From: Oscarella lobularis | Taxonomy: Eukaryota; Porifera; Homoscleromorpha; Homosclerophorida; Oscarellidae | Assembly (NCBI RefSeq): GCF_947507565.1 | Contig: NC_089189.1 | Location: 1,488,001 to 1,552,000 of the forward strand | Length of the DNA: 64,000 bases | Reading direction: 5' to 3' | Shown: positions 45,976 through 56,152 of the stretch, in pieces | Position numbering within the stretch: position 1 is the first letter of the stretch | How the letters are laid out: every line of letters starts with the position of its first letter | Translations under genes and position numbers: made by a program | The notes under the pieces: model-generated | Told to the model about the DNA's origin: nothing | Databases searched by the model: none | What the model saw: only the letters and a program-made list of their open reading frames with translations

Positions 45976-48900
45976 ATGCCGAGAAAGGAAAAACGCTGTC
46001 GCAGTGAAAGCGGCGCACCTACGTCGCCTAAAAGAACACGGATGCAGACGTCGGACGAAGACGATGATTCCGAAGTCGCGCCTCACGAACAATCCATTTC
46101 TTTTGAGCATTCCTATTCTTCCCACTCCCTCTCTTCGTCCAATTTAGAGCCTCACGAAGAAGCTATTTCTTTCGAGCATTCCTATTCTTCCCACTCCTCT
46201 TCCTCCACTTTAGAAATTTGTCTATTCGTTTTGCACGACCACTCCTATCATTTTTCTTCTTCGCCATTGGACAGAAACCGTCGGTCACCGATCATCACCA
46301 ATCACTCGTACTCTCAAAGTTCCCGCCGCTCAAACCAGCGGAGTTTCGAAAATCGAGAATCGTCCGTTCGTACAAACGACACAGCCCGTAGTTTCTCTTT
46401 TCCTTCCTCTTTCGTATTAGTTCGCAGTTTAGCGTCCAGCACCACTGTTTCTGTCCGTCCTCAAGTTACGCCCTCTTCTGCGTCCCCGACCATTTCTTTT
46501 GCAAGTCGATCTGTCGCGACTACCGCACAGCCGCCTGCCCGTTTGCACACCCAAACCCACAGTGTACCTGCACCTACTCAGGCCACCAATACAGACGTCT
46601 CAGCAACCCTTTTCGACGGTACACCTGACACCGCAAATTTCGTTTCCGAGCACTCCCCTAATTCCTTGGACATCGACGCGCGAGCCCATGAGCCTCCGCT
46701 GCCGAATCAGCCGGAGGAAAACGCGGGGGTTGAAGAAAACGCGGCGGTTGAAGAAAACGCAGCGGTTGAAGTGCCTGTAGTGCAACTTCCGAATTTTCCC
46801 GCTTTTCGATACAATCCGCGAGACACGTTCGATGGAGCCAATATCGGTTCGATGTCTGCCACGTGCGAGCACTGCAAGGCGAAAAAGTTGCATTCTGAAC
46901 CAGGTAAAATATGCTGCGCAAATAACAAAGTAGATCTTCCTCTGCTCGGTTCTCCGCCTGAGCCGTTGAGGACGCTCCTTACACAAAACACAGCCTCCGC
47001 AAAAGAGTTCCGAAGCAAAATACGAAATTACAACTCCTGCTTTGTGATGACTTCTTTTCAAGCGCATACGTTGGTCGAACCAGGATTCATGCCCACCTTC
47101 AAAGTCCAGGGGCAAATCTATCACTACATAGGCCCTCTCACTCGCACAGACGACCGTGCTCCGCAATTTGTGCAAACCTATTTTATCGACGATCGCGGAG
47201 AGCAAGCGGAAGCGCGACTTTCGTGGCAGAGGGATCACGATTCGCAGCTAAACGGGCACACAATTGGTCGTCTTCAGGACATGCTGCATGAGCACAATGA
47301 ACACGTGCGCGTATTTAAAACGGCTCTCGAACAGAGAACCCCGACCGCACCCGATTATCGCGTTGTTATACGAGCCGAAAGAACTCCTCGAGGAGAGCAT
47401 CAACGGACTTTCAATGCGCCTTCTGGGAACGACGTCGCAGCTCTCATTCCCGACGGTCAGGCCGGTTATCGCGACATCGTCCTGTCCAATCGCGATCACA
47501 GAATTAAGCGCATCAACGAACTGCACAGATGTTACGATTCCCTCCAGTATCCGCTACTGTTTCCCAGAGGCGAAGACGGTTATCATCTGCTTCGCTTCCA
47601 AAAAGATGCGCGGACTAACCAGCAATCGACGAAGAAAATGTCTATGCTCCAATTTTACGCGTTCAGACTGATGCACCGAGAAGACGACTTTAACATTCTA
47701 CTGCGCGGAGGCGAACTGTCTCACCAGTTCATCGTAGACGTGTTCGCGAAAATCGAAACCGACCGTTTGAATCTCTTGCGCGTACAGCAAGAAGAGTTGC
47801 GCGCAGCCGATTACACGACCTTGAGAGACGCAGTCGAGACGGACGGAGACGCTCGCAACGTTGGACAGTTGGTCGTCCTTCCCTCTACATTTACTGGCGG
47901 GCCTCGATACATGCACGAGAAATGCCAAGATGCAATGACATACGTTAAACATGGCGGAGCGCCTGATTTCTTCATCACCATGACTTGCAATCCGCGTTGG
48001 CAAGAAATAACGTCAGAGCTGTATCCCAACCAGACGCCAAAGAATAGACACGATCTCATTGCCAGAGTTTTCAGACTGAAGGTTCGAGAGTTCATGGGCC
48101 TCATCGACGCCAAGTGCATTTTCGGCCAGAAACGATCTCACGTCTACACCATAGAGTGGCAAAAGCGAGGGTTGCCTCACGTTCACCTACTCCTGTGGTT
48201 AGCGCAAAAAGTACGTCCTGAGCAAATAGACAGCGTGATTAGCGCAGAGCTCCCCGATCCCAACGAAGACCCCGAACTTTTTGCCACTGTGACCAGACAC
48301 ATGATTCACGGCCCTTGCGGACAGTTGAATCCCAGATCCCCCTGCATGAAAGAAGGACAATGCACCAAGCACTACCCCAGGCAGTTTCTCCGCGAAACCG
48401 TGACTTCTCTCAACGGATACCCGCTTTACAGGCGACGATCTCCGGAAGACGGTGGAGTCGAAACTACTCTAGGAAGATTCCGCATCGACAACCGTTGGGT
48501 CGTTCCTTACAATCCATTTTTATCTCGAACGTTTGACGCCCACATAAACGTCGAGTACTGCAGGTCCATTTGCGCACTGAAGTACCTAATGGCCTACCTG
48601 AACAAAGGGAAGGATAAGGCCGTGGTCGGCCTGCAGAATAGATACAGAAACGACGAATTAACCCGATATCAGGTGGCAAGATACATTAGTACGAACGAAA
48701 GCGTTTGGCGAATAATGCAATTCCCAATCCACGACCACTTTCCCGCAGTCGAACAACTTCAAGTCCACCTAGAAAATGGGCAGAGAACGCTTTTCACCGC
48801 TCAAAACGCCGAAAACCGTGCAGCGGTTCCTCCCGAGACAACGCTAACCGGCTTCTTCGCACTTTGCGCCAGAGACGACTTTGCCAAGACCCTTCTTTAC

Positions 48901-50937
48901 GTCGACGTCCCCAGGTACTACAGATGGGTAGATAAAAAGTGGCAAAAGAGAAAGCAAGGTCGGATTTTACCCGAACATCCCACCGTCAGAGAATCCACGA
49001 CACTCGGTCGCATCTACACCCTTCACCCGAGAAACACCGAATGCTATCTTTTACGACTGCTTCTTCTTCACGTTCGAGGGCCCACTTGCTTCGCAGACTT
49101 ACGAACTGTCGACGGCACCGTCTTCGATACCTATCACGAGGCATGCAAAGAACGCGGCCTTCTAACCGACGATCAGCATTGGCACCACGCGCTGACGGAG
49201 GCAACTGTAACCGATCGCCCGCACAAAATTCGCGACATGTTCGCTATCATGCTTCACATGTGCGAAATTTCCGATCTTCTCGAACTTTGGGAACGACACA
49301 AAGAAGCAATGACGCAAGATTACCTACGGGCTCTTCGCAGACGCGCAAACGACAACACTTTGCCGTACACGGACGCGATCTTCAATCGCGCTCTAATATA
49401 CATTGAAAACAAATTGCTCTCTTTTCCCGGAGGAAAGCCGCTCGAAGAATATCGTTTGCCCACCCCCAACCACGCCCAAGAGCAAACCGCCGATTTTCCT
49501 CGCGAAATGGTCACAGAATATTCCTATAACACCCCTGAGATGCACGAACGACTCGCGACAAACGAGCGCTCTCTCACACCAGATCAAACAGAAGTCTACG
49601 ACGAATTGCTCGCCTACGTTACTCGAGGAGCGAGCAACTCAATCCTTTTTCTCGACGCTCCGGGAGGGACCGGAAAGACGTTTCTTCTAAATGTTTTTCT
49701 AGATAAAATTCGATCGCAAGGCGAAATAGCTCTCGCAGTCGCCTCCTCCGGAATTGCCGCAACACTCCTAACGGGCGGCAAAACGGCTCATTCCGTCTTT
49801 AAGCTACCCCTCAACATCTGTCGCTACGATCGTCCTACCTGCACGATTCAAAAGAACACCGCGCGATCGAGACTTCTACGCTTGGCCAAAGTCATTATAT
49901 GGGACGAGTGCACCATGGCCAACAAAAAGGCTCTCGAAGCACTAGATCGAAGTCTACGAGATATCCGCGAAACCAATTCCGTCATGGGAGGCTTGCCACT
50001 CATACTAGCAGGAGACTTCAGGCAAACCTTACCGATAATACCAAAAGGCACGAAAGCCGACGAAATCGCAGCCTGCCTGAAATCCTCCGCTACTTTATGG
50101 CCCAAAGTCCGCACGCTCAGTTTGAGAACGAATATGAGAGCTCATCTGTTCGGGGACGCTCAGTCCGGCGCCTACGCAGATCTACTCATGCAAATCGGCA
50201 ACGGCGAAATTCCGATCGATCCGCAAGACGGTCTCATCGACATTCCTTGTGGAACAGTTGTCCAATCCGCCAACGAACTTGTAGAACTCGTCTTTCCCCA
50301 ACTCTCCGAGAGATACAAAGACATCGCTTGGCTCGGACAAAGAGCTATACTCGCCCCGAGAAACGATAAGGTAACGGAACTGAACGAGACGATGCTCGAA
50401 CTCATACCCGAAGAAGAAAAGGTCTATTTAGCCGTCGATACGACGCTAGAACCTGACGACGCTGTTAACTACCCGACCGAAGTTCTCAATTCCCTCAATC
50501 CGCCAGGTCTGCCCTCGCACACTTTACGACTCAAAGTCGGCGCACCTATCATGCTTCTTCGCAACATCGACTCCCCTAAACTGTGCAACGGTACGAAACT
50601 GACCGTCACTCGACTCTGCCCCAACGTCATAGAGGCAACTTTGTGCACGGGGCAATACGCCGGTGAGAGTGTCTTCATACCCCGCATTCCGCTTATTCCC
50701 TCCGATACGACCGATTCTTTTAAGCGCTTGCAGTTCCCAGTTAGACTATCTTTCGCCATGACCATCAACAAGTCCCAAGGACAAACTCTCAAAACGGTAG
50801 GCCTGTGTCTCTCTACGAAATGCTTTGCCCACGGTCAATTTTACGTTGCCTGTTCACGAGTGAGCTCCCCAAACAATCTTTACGTTTTCTCCGAATCTCC
50901 CAAAACGACGAACGTGGTGTACCGTGAGGTACTCTAA
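45976..50937 (+). CDS. Helitron Rep/helicase transposase, 1653 residues
   Basis: A single frame from ATG at 45,976 to TAA at 50,937. The Ser-rich N-terminus has duplicated AISFEHSYSSHS units and an Ala/Glu-Asn repeat (VEENAA), then a Cys-rich cluster near residue 295 (CEHCKAKK). The Rep endonuclease part has the HUH signature LPHVHLLLWL (about residue 733) and the tyrosine motif YLMAYLNKGKDKA (about 870), i.e. two Tyr residues as in Helitrons. A Pif1-type SF1B helicase follows: Walker A PGGTGKT (about 1230), Walker B IIWDECTMA (about 1307), GDFRQTLP and INKSQGQTLK (about 1596). It nicks and unwinds DNA for rolling-circle transposition. Upstream of the ATG is TTTTTCAG, which could be a 3' splice site joining an untranslated first exon. 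Confidence 0.95.
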   Translation: MPRKEKRCRSESGAPTSPKRTRMQTSDEDDDSEVAPHEQSISFEHSYSSHSLSSSNLEPHEEAISFEHSYSSHSSSSTLEICLFVLHDHSYHFSSSPLDRNRRSPIITNHSYSQSSRRSNQRSFENRESSVRTNDTARSFSFPSSFVLVRSLASSTTVSVRPQVTPSSASPTISFASRSVATTAQPPARLHTQTHSVPAPTQATNTDVSATLFDGTPDTANFVSEHSPNSLDIDARAHEPPLPNQPEENAGVEENAAVEENAAVEVPVVQLPNFPAFRYNPRDTFDGANIGSMSATCEHCKAKKLHSEPGKICCANNKVDLPLLGSPPEPLRTLLTQNTASAKEFRSKIRNYNSCFVMTSFQAHTLVEPGFMPTFKVQGQIYHYIGPLTRTDDRAPQFVQTYFIDDRGEQAEARLSWQRDHDSQLNGHTIGRLQDMLHEHNEHVRVFKTALEQRTPTAPDYRVVIRAERTPRGEHQRTFNAPSGNDVAALIPDGQAGYRDIVLSNRDHRIKRINELHRCYDSLQYPLLFPRGEDGYHLLRFQKDARTNQQSTKKMSMLQFYAFRLMHREDDFNILLRGGELSHQFIVDVFAKIETDRLNLLRVQQEELRAADYTTLRDAVETDGDARNVGQLVVLPSTFTGGPRYMHEKCQDAMTYVKHGGAPDFFITMTCNPRWQEITSELYPNQTPKNRHDLIARVFRLKVREFMGLIDAKCIFGQKRSHVYTIEWQKRGLPHVHLLLWLAQKVRPEQIDSVISAELPDPNEDPELFATVTRHMIHGPCGQLNPRSPCMKEGQCTKHYPRQFLRETVTSLNGYPLYRRRSPEDGGVETTLGRFRIDNRWVVPYNPFLSRTFDAHINVEYCRSICALKYLMAYLNKGKDKAVVGLQNRYRNDELTRYQVARYISTNESVWRIMQFPIHDHFPAVEQLQVHLENGQRTLFTAQNAENRAAVPPETTLTGFFALCARDDFAKTLLYVDVPRYYRWVDKKWQKRKQGRILPEHPTVRESTTLGRIYTLHPRNTECYLLRLLLLHVRGPTCFADLRTVDGTVFDTYHEACKERGLLTDDQHWHHALTEATVTDRPHKIRDMFAIMLHMCEISDLLELWERHKEAMTQDYLRALRRRANDNTLPYTDAIFNRALIYIENKLLSFPGGKPLEEYRLPTPNHAQEQTADFPREMVTEYSYNTPEMHERLATNERSLTPDQTEVYDELLAYVTRGASNSILFLDAPGGTGKTFLLNVFLDKIRSQGEIALAVASSGIAATLLTGGKTAHSVFKLPLNICRYDRPTCTIQKNTARSRLLRLAKVIIWDECTMANKKALEALDRSLRDIRETNSVMGGLPLILAGDFRQTLPIIPKGTKADEIAACLKSSATLWPKVRTLSLRTNMRAHLFGDAQSGAYADLLMQIGNGEIPIDPQDGLIDIPCGTVVQSANELVELVFPQLSERYKDIAWLGQRAILAPRNDKVTELNETMLELIPEEEKVYLAVDTTLEPDDAVNYPTEVLNSLNPPGLPSHTLRLKVGAPIMLLRNIDSPKLCNGTKLTVTRLCPNVIEATLCTGQYAGESVFIPRIPLIPSDTTDSFKRLQFPVRLSFAMTINKSQGQTLKTVGLCLSTKCFAHGQFYVACSRVSSPNNLYVFSESPKTTNVVYREVL

Positions 50938-50995
50938 ATGTTCCTCCCTATACTTCCCGATCTAACCTCGATAAACCGTCTCAAACCTCGCTTAA

Positions 50996-51655
50996 CCGAT
51001 TTTAACAGATTTTCTGACCGACCATTTATTTCGCTCCTTCTGCACCCGAGGCAAAGCGCCTCCTGTCGAACCTCCTCGCCCCTACGCTCGCTGCGCCAAT
51101 TGCGGCACCATAGCACGCATCGCAGATTGCCCTCGCGAGGCCACGGCGCTTCTCATTCTCCAAAACGACACCGATCCGCGCATCGAACTTCGCGCCAATT
51201 CTGCGGCACTATCGATCATCGGTAACTCTCCCGTCTCCACCATCGAAGAGGACGACATCTTCAACGCAGGAAAATTTGACGTTTCCTACAGCAAAGACAA
51301 GATCATCCTAGACGTCTTCCGACAATCTGACGCCGCCGCCCAAGGACCTTCTGCGCCGCCGCCGCGTCCTCAGCGTCCACAACAGCAGTTGACCGTTGTC
51401 AGACCCCGGCCCGTCGTGCTCTCGACTTCTCGGACAAAGAAAAGGAAGACGAAACGGCCTCTGCCGTCGCTTCTGCGGCTCCGAAGAACAAGCGTTCGAA
51501 GCCGCAGGCGGCTTCGGCCAAAAAGGTTTGACTGTTTTCAGTTCTCTTCTTTGCGTTCTACTTCCTCCATCCGTTTTCGTCCATCGTTAAAAGGACATTC
51601 ATTTTTTTCGGCCGCGTTTTTCGACATTATGTTTGAAAATGTCGTTACTCATTAA
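50996..51655 (+). CDS. Possible RPA-like zinc-ribbon exon of Helitron unit 5
   Basis: Downstream of the helicase stop a different frame is open from 50,996 to 51,655. A good 3' splice site TTTTAACAG lies at about 51,002-51,010. The translation has a Cys pattern (FCTRGK, then YARCANCGTIARIADC), an OB-fold-like stretch (ALLILQNDTDPRIELRANSA) and a basic Pro-rich tail. Some animal Helitrons encode RPA-like single-strand DNA binding proteins, and the Cys spacing resembles the zinc ribbon of RPA70, but the similarity is weak and no start codon is evident. It would need splicing to an upstream exon. Confidence 0.4.
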   Translation, partial: PILTDFLTDHLFRSFCTRGKAPPVEPPRPYARCANCGTIARIADCPREATALLILQNDTDPRIELRANSAALSIIGNSPVSTIEEDDIFNAGKFDVSYSKDKIILDVFRQSDAAAQGPSAPPPRPQRPQQQLTVVRPRPVVLSTSRTKKRKTKRPLPSLLRLRRTSVRSRRRLRPKRFDCFQFSSLRSTSSIRFRPSLKGHSFFSAAFFDIMFENVVTH

Positions 51656-51755
51656 GGAAGGTTTATTAATTAATTAATAAAAAGAATCATGCATCCGTCC
51701 CCCTCTCATCGAATCAAAAATGAACCACCCGGGCGAAGCCGGGTAAAATTGGTAG

Positions 51756-53190
51756 TCTGCACCCCTAAAGACGAAAGTACGCCATGTTTTTTTCCAAGAT
51801 GGCCGCGTCCAGCGAGATCGCCGATTTCTCCGGAGCGAAGCTTCCGAGCGCCTTTTCGCACTCCGGACGCCCTTTTCGGCCAAATGTAGATAACCTGGCG
51901 CGCTCATTTCGCGTCGGGGCCCCTTTCTTAAAAAATCGAAAAAGGCCTTTTTTCCGCCAACGGCGCGTCGTTCGGCTCCGCTCGAGCGCCTAGCGACGAT
52001 CTTTCGTCGCCGCGAAGCCGTTCGACCGTTCGCTTTCGCCCGAAATCGCTCGGAAGACGGCGTTTTCGAGCGGTCTCGATTATCGATCGATTTCGAAAGG
52101 CCTTCGGACGAGTCTCTCGACGACGGGGTCGCTTTTTTACGTGTTCCCGAACACCCTTCCACTTTCGACGGACTTCGAGGCCCCTTTCGGGATACCGGCG
52201 CTTTTCTCCGCAATCGCTCGTTTCGGCGCTTCGTTCGAAATCCCGGCGACGATTTTTCTACTCTTCGAAGCCTTTTCTTTCGCCTATTCGCGCCGAAACC
52301 GCTTTCGAAGCCGTGTTTTCGTTTCTAGACGTCATCTTTGCCTCTGCAGGCGCCATCTTGGAATTGGCCGGTCACGTGATCTACCGTTTTCTTCTCTTCT
52401 GCTTACGTTTCGGGCTGTTTTTCCAATTCGAAACCGTTCTCTGGCTCCATATATCGGAAGCTTTGATTGCAAGTTCGACCGCGCTTTCCCAATCCAGTTT
52501 GACTTCGTCCACTTTGAAACCGTTCTCGATCCGGTCTCGCTCCATTGGAGGCGTTCTTTGCAAGTGCGACCGCTTCCCAATGCAGCTTGACTTCGTTTTC
52601 GTCGTGGTTTGTTCCTTCGATCGCGACTCAGTCTCTCTTCATCAAATTCGCATTTTCGGCGACTTCTTGTGTGCGCTTGCACCGGAAGCCGTACCCTTTC
52701 CCTCTGATCATACTGGCAAAAGTATTGCGATCGAGGTCCCTTTCCCGGTTACTTTTTTACTTTTCCACGGCCGACATCCGGCTTCGCAGCAAATTTACAC
52801 CACCGGTAAATGCCTCTCGGCAATCGTTTTCTACGACCAAAAAGGGTACAGTACCCACACCATCGGATGTACATAGTTTTTCCAACGTAAATATAGCGGC
52901 AAGAGCGGAGTTTGCTTCGGTCTCCCGCTGGATCCGCAGTCTGCACTTCTATGCGATCAGCGGGTAGCGGTTTTTTTACGTTGTTAACTAAACGTCAATT
53001 GACCGGTACTTCCGGGCGGCAACACATTGCCTGGTCGCAAGCGAGTACGCAGTGCCGTAAAACCACGGAATGCATGGAACAGGTACATCTTATGATATGC
53101 GCCGATTACGCTGTCGGGCCTACTTTGCAAGGTATTCTGCGGCCAAAACGGGTACATTCTAAGAACGCGATGGTTGTTGCCGCTGCAGCC
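51756..53190 (+). mobile_element. Helitron unit 6 (non-autonomous, 3'-truncated)
   Basis: It starts TCTGCACCCC next to the end of unit 5 and follows unit 4 in its middle (CTTCTATGCGATCAGC at about 52,946). Similarity fades near 53,180, where an unrelated sequence with an integrase fragment begins. It has no terminal hairpin, so its 3' end was lost. Confidence 0.8.
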
Positions 53191-53249
53191 CTAAACACAC
53201 ACAGTGGTCTACATTAAAATTAAATGAAAAAATGTCATCAACCCACGTA

Positions 53250-53865
53250 TACACCGGAATAACGGCAGGCCGGTTGCCAAACATGTCATACCAAAGTCGC
53301 TTCGCCGCGAAATGCTCGAACGTGTACATGTGGGACACTTGGGTATCCGAAAATGCCAGGAGAGAGTAAAAGTAGCAATGTGGTGGCCTACCATCAGTTC
53401 TGACGTGAAAAAACTGGTCGAAGGCTGCGATACATGTTCGATAGCACGAGGAAACCGTTCCGAGCCGTTATTGAAAACAGCGACACCGGAACTGACCTCT
53501 TCGAGTTGTGGGGAAAGCAGTATCTACTTGTGGTGGATTACCTGTCCAGATACTCAGAAATTTCTCGCTTAGAGTCGACAGACTCAGAGAGCGTTATTCT
53601 GCACCTGAAATCAATTTTTGCAAGACATGGGATTCCGGAGACAGTACGATCTGACAACGGACCACAATTTGCGTCCGACGCTTTCAAAAAGTTTGCTCAG
53701 AGTTACGGATTTAACCACGACACTAGCAGTCCTAAGTATCCCCAGAGCAATGGCACTGCGGAAAGAATGATACAAACGGTGAAGTCGCTTTTGAAAAAGT
53801 CAGTGGACCCGTATTTGGCGCTCCTGTCGTATCGTACGACTCCGTTAAAAAACGCGTTCTTTTGA
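53250..53865 (+). pseudogene. Ty3-type integrase fragment
   Basis: The first frame encodes the zinc-binding H-H-C-C domain (HVGHLGIRKCQ, then GCDTCSIAR). After a shift near 53,460 the core reads LFELWGKQYLLVVDYLSRY, VRSDNGPQF and SNGTAERMIQTVK, which contain the Asp, Asp and Glu of the catalytic triad. The stop is at 53,863-53,865. There are no LTRs or other domains. It is a different lineage from the element at 15-18.6 kb. Confidence 0.85.
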
Positions 53866-53993
53866 CTCGTAACGCCGAAGAAAATAAGTTTTTACTTAAC
53901 TGCATAGAGGAAAGCTGAAAAACAATCAGAGCAAGATTGCTTACCGGCGACTCCGGGCGAGCGAATAAGCAGACGACGTGAGGGTGACACAAA

Positions 53994-55545
53994 GCAATCA
54001 TGATATCATGATCGTTTGCATATACCGTAGCCTCGCTCTGCCAGGCCCTTCCCTCTAATTGGTTATGCATAGGTGTTCAACAATTTACAAGTCAGCCAGA
54101 TGTCTTTATGAGTCGAAATATTTTGGGTAGGATAGGATGCTTAGCCCTTCATCTGCTCCGACACCAGAAATCGATGCGTACGAGGCCCTCCCATGCAAGG
54201 GCGATGAAAAAAACATAGTCCGTCTCAAATATGCGCAGCGGTTCCTTTCTGAGAAGATCAATGCACTCTCTCGTTTATCCGCTAGTGCTCTGGTCTGTGC
54301 CGTTTTCCGTTACGTTCGTGGAGAAACGATAAACAGCTTTCAATTAATTGTGTCTAAATATCTACTTTCTCTCTGTATGCACCAAAACAAGGCAGGTCTG
54401 ATGACCGTTTGAAACCTTACTACTTCGCGAAGCAAACATACCCGTTGCTGCGCCTTGCCTGAAGCGGTATATGGCACCACGATTCAATCGGCCGAAAAGA
54501 AATCACGCATTTTTATGACACCGAGAAAGATGGCAATCATGATATCATGATTGTTTACTGTAGCCTCGCCCTGTCAGGCCTTTCTGCCTAATTGACAAGG
54601 TTATGGGTGTTGAACAATTTACAAGTCAGCCAGATGCATGTATGTCTTTATGAGTCGAACTATTTCGGGTAGGATAGGATGCTAAGCCCTTCATCTGCGC
54701 CTACAAGGTTTCTGGTGACAGAGTCGATGAACACCAGTCTCTCTCAAGGGCGATGAAAAACACAGAATTTATCTCAAATATGCGCCGCGGTATACGCTTC
54801 TGAGTGAACAAATGCATTCTCTCGGTTATCCGTTAGTGCTCTGGTCAGCGCCGTTTTTCGCGGCATTTGTGGAGTGGCGAAAAACAGCTTTAATGAATTG
54901 TCCCTAGAGTATATGCTTTCTCCCTGCATGCACAAAAACAAGGCAGGTCTGATGATCGTTTGAAACATTACTACTTCGCGACTAAGCGCACATACCCGTT
55001 GCCTCGATCGCCTTGCCTGATGTAGTATGGTACCCCGATTCGATCGGCTAAAAAATTGTGCATTTTTATGAAACAGAGCATGATGGCAATCATGATATCA
55101 TGATTGTTTACCGTAGCCTCGCCCTGCCAGGCGCTCCTCTCTAATTTACAAGGTTATGGGTGTTGCACAATTTACAAGTCAGCCAGATGTCTTTATGAGT
55201 CAAACTATTTCGGGTAGGATCGGATGCTAAGCCCTTTCGCTGCACCGACAAGGTTTCTGGTGACAGGAGTCGATACGTTCCAGGCCCTCCCAAGGGCGAT
55301 GAAAAAACAGAGTCTATCCCAAATATGCGCGCGCGGTGTACTTCTGAGCAAACCGATGCATTCTCTCGTTTATCCGCTAGTGCTCTGGTCTGCGCCATTT
55401 TCCGTGACGGTCGTGGGGAGATGACAAACAGGTTTAATTAATCGTGTCTAAAGTATTTACTTTCTCTCGGCATGCGCAAAAACAAGGCAGGTCTGATCAC
55501 CGTTTGAATCCTCACTACTTCGCGACATACAACCATCCAGTAGTA
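53994..55545 (+). repeat. Three tandem copies of a 540-550 bp repeat
   Basis: Units start at about 53,994, 54,534 and 55,086. Each begins with a palindromic CAATCATGATATCATGATTG (perfect in units 2 and 3) and shares ACAATTTACAAGTCAGCC, TAGGATAGGATGCTAAGCCC-like and AACAAGGCAGGTCTGAT phrases. Short open frames within each are not conserved between units, so the repeat is probably noncoding. Confidence 0.85.
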
Positions 55546-55589
55546 AAGCGTAAGTAGCCCGGACTCTGTCTATACTGTACCTCAAACTT

Positions 55590-56036
55590 CATGTGTAGAT
55601 GTTTTCACCGAGACAATGGCGGTATTAGTCCTCGGTTGGAATATACTCTTATAACGTCAAAATACATTCGGGACTGCGTGTGGCATAGTGAAAATCTTCT
55701 ACCAGGAATATCGGGCTGTCAGGTCCTCAATCCCGAACTGATGAGAGATAGCAGTGGGAGATATATTATTGAAGACATAACTAATGATATTTCAGGATCG
55801 GGAATGCGCGTGTTTGCAACTTGGAAAGAAATATCTGATCATCTGCGTATGATTGTCGAGTTCAAGACAGAGTGAGTAAAGATACAAAGTTTGGTCTGTG
55901 CATGTAGTTACGTTGCACGTTGTTTTGCTTCATGCTATTGTAACGTATTTGTGATTGTTTTAGACGAGAGGCACATTATTTCGTTTATCACATGTGGTTG
56001 TTTCCTCTCGTTGTCCGGGTTTCTTGTACCACGTGA
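55590..56036 (+). CDS. Two-exon hypothetical gene, partial
   Basis: The first exon ends at 55,871 before GTGAGT; its acceptor may be the TGTGTAG at about 55,597. The second starts at 55,964 after TTGTTTTAG and ends with TGA at 56,034-56,036. The joined sequence is protein-like (for example GCQVLNPELMRDSSGRYIIE, then SDHLRMIVEFKTE continuing into REAHYFVYHMWLFP), but I do not recognise the family. The P-like transposon's target site begins 30 bp after the stop. It could be a chance ORF, but the two canonical splice sites with a kept frame favour a real gene remnant. Confidence 0.3.
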
Positions 56037-56152
56037 TCGAAAGCGAAAGTTCTTCGAAACTCCACGGTCAGAGCATAGATAATATAGGGAGAGGGATTGG
56101 AAACTCCCCGTAATCACGTGACTTTCTTGAAGCAAGGGTTGTTACGCACGAG

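Larger units (their letters stand above)
45056..51755 (+). mobile_element. Helitron unit 5 (autonomous, apparently intact)
   Basis: It starts TCTGCACCCC and ends at hairpin CACCCGGGCGAAGCCGGGT plus AAAATTGGTAG. Its first about 480 bp are nearly identical to those of non-autonomous unit 6. It contains an unbroken Rep/helicase gene and a second open frame downstream. The 6.7-kb size is usual for an autonomous animal Helitron. Confidence 0.9.

Noticed and set aside
46600-47238. 212-codon minus-strand ORF
   Set aside because: Antisense of the intact Rep/helicase gene.
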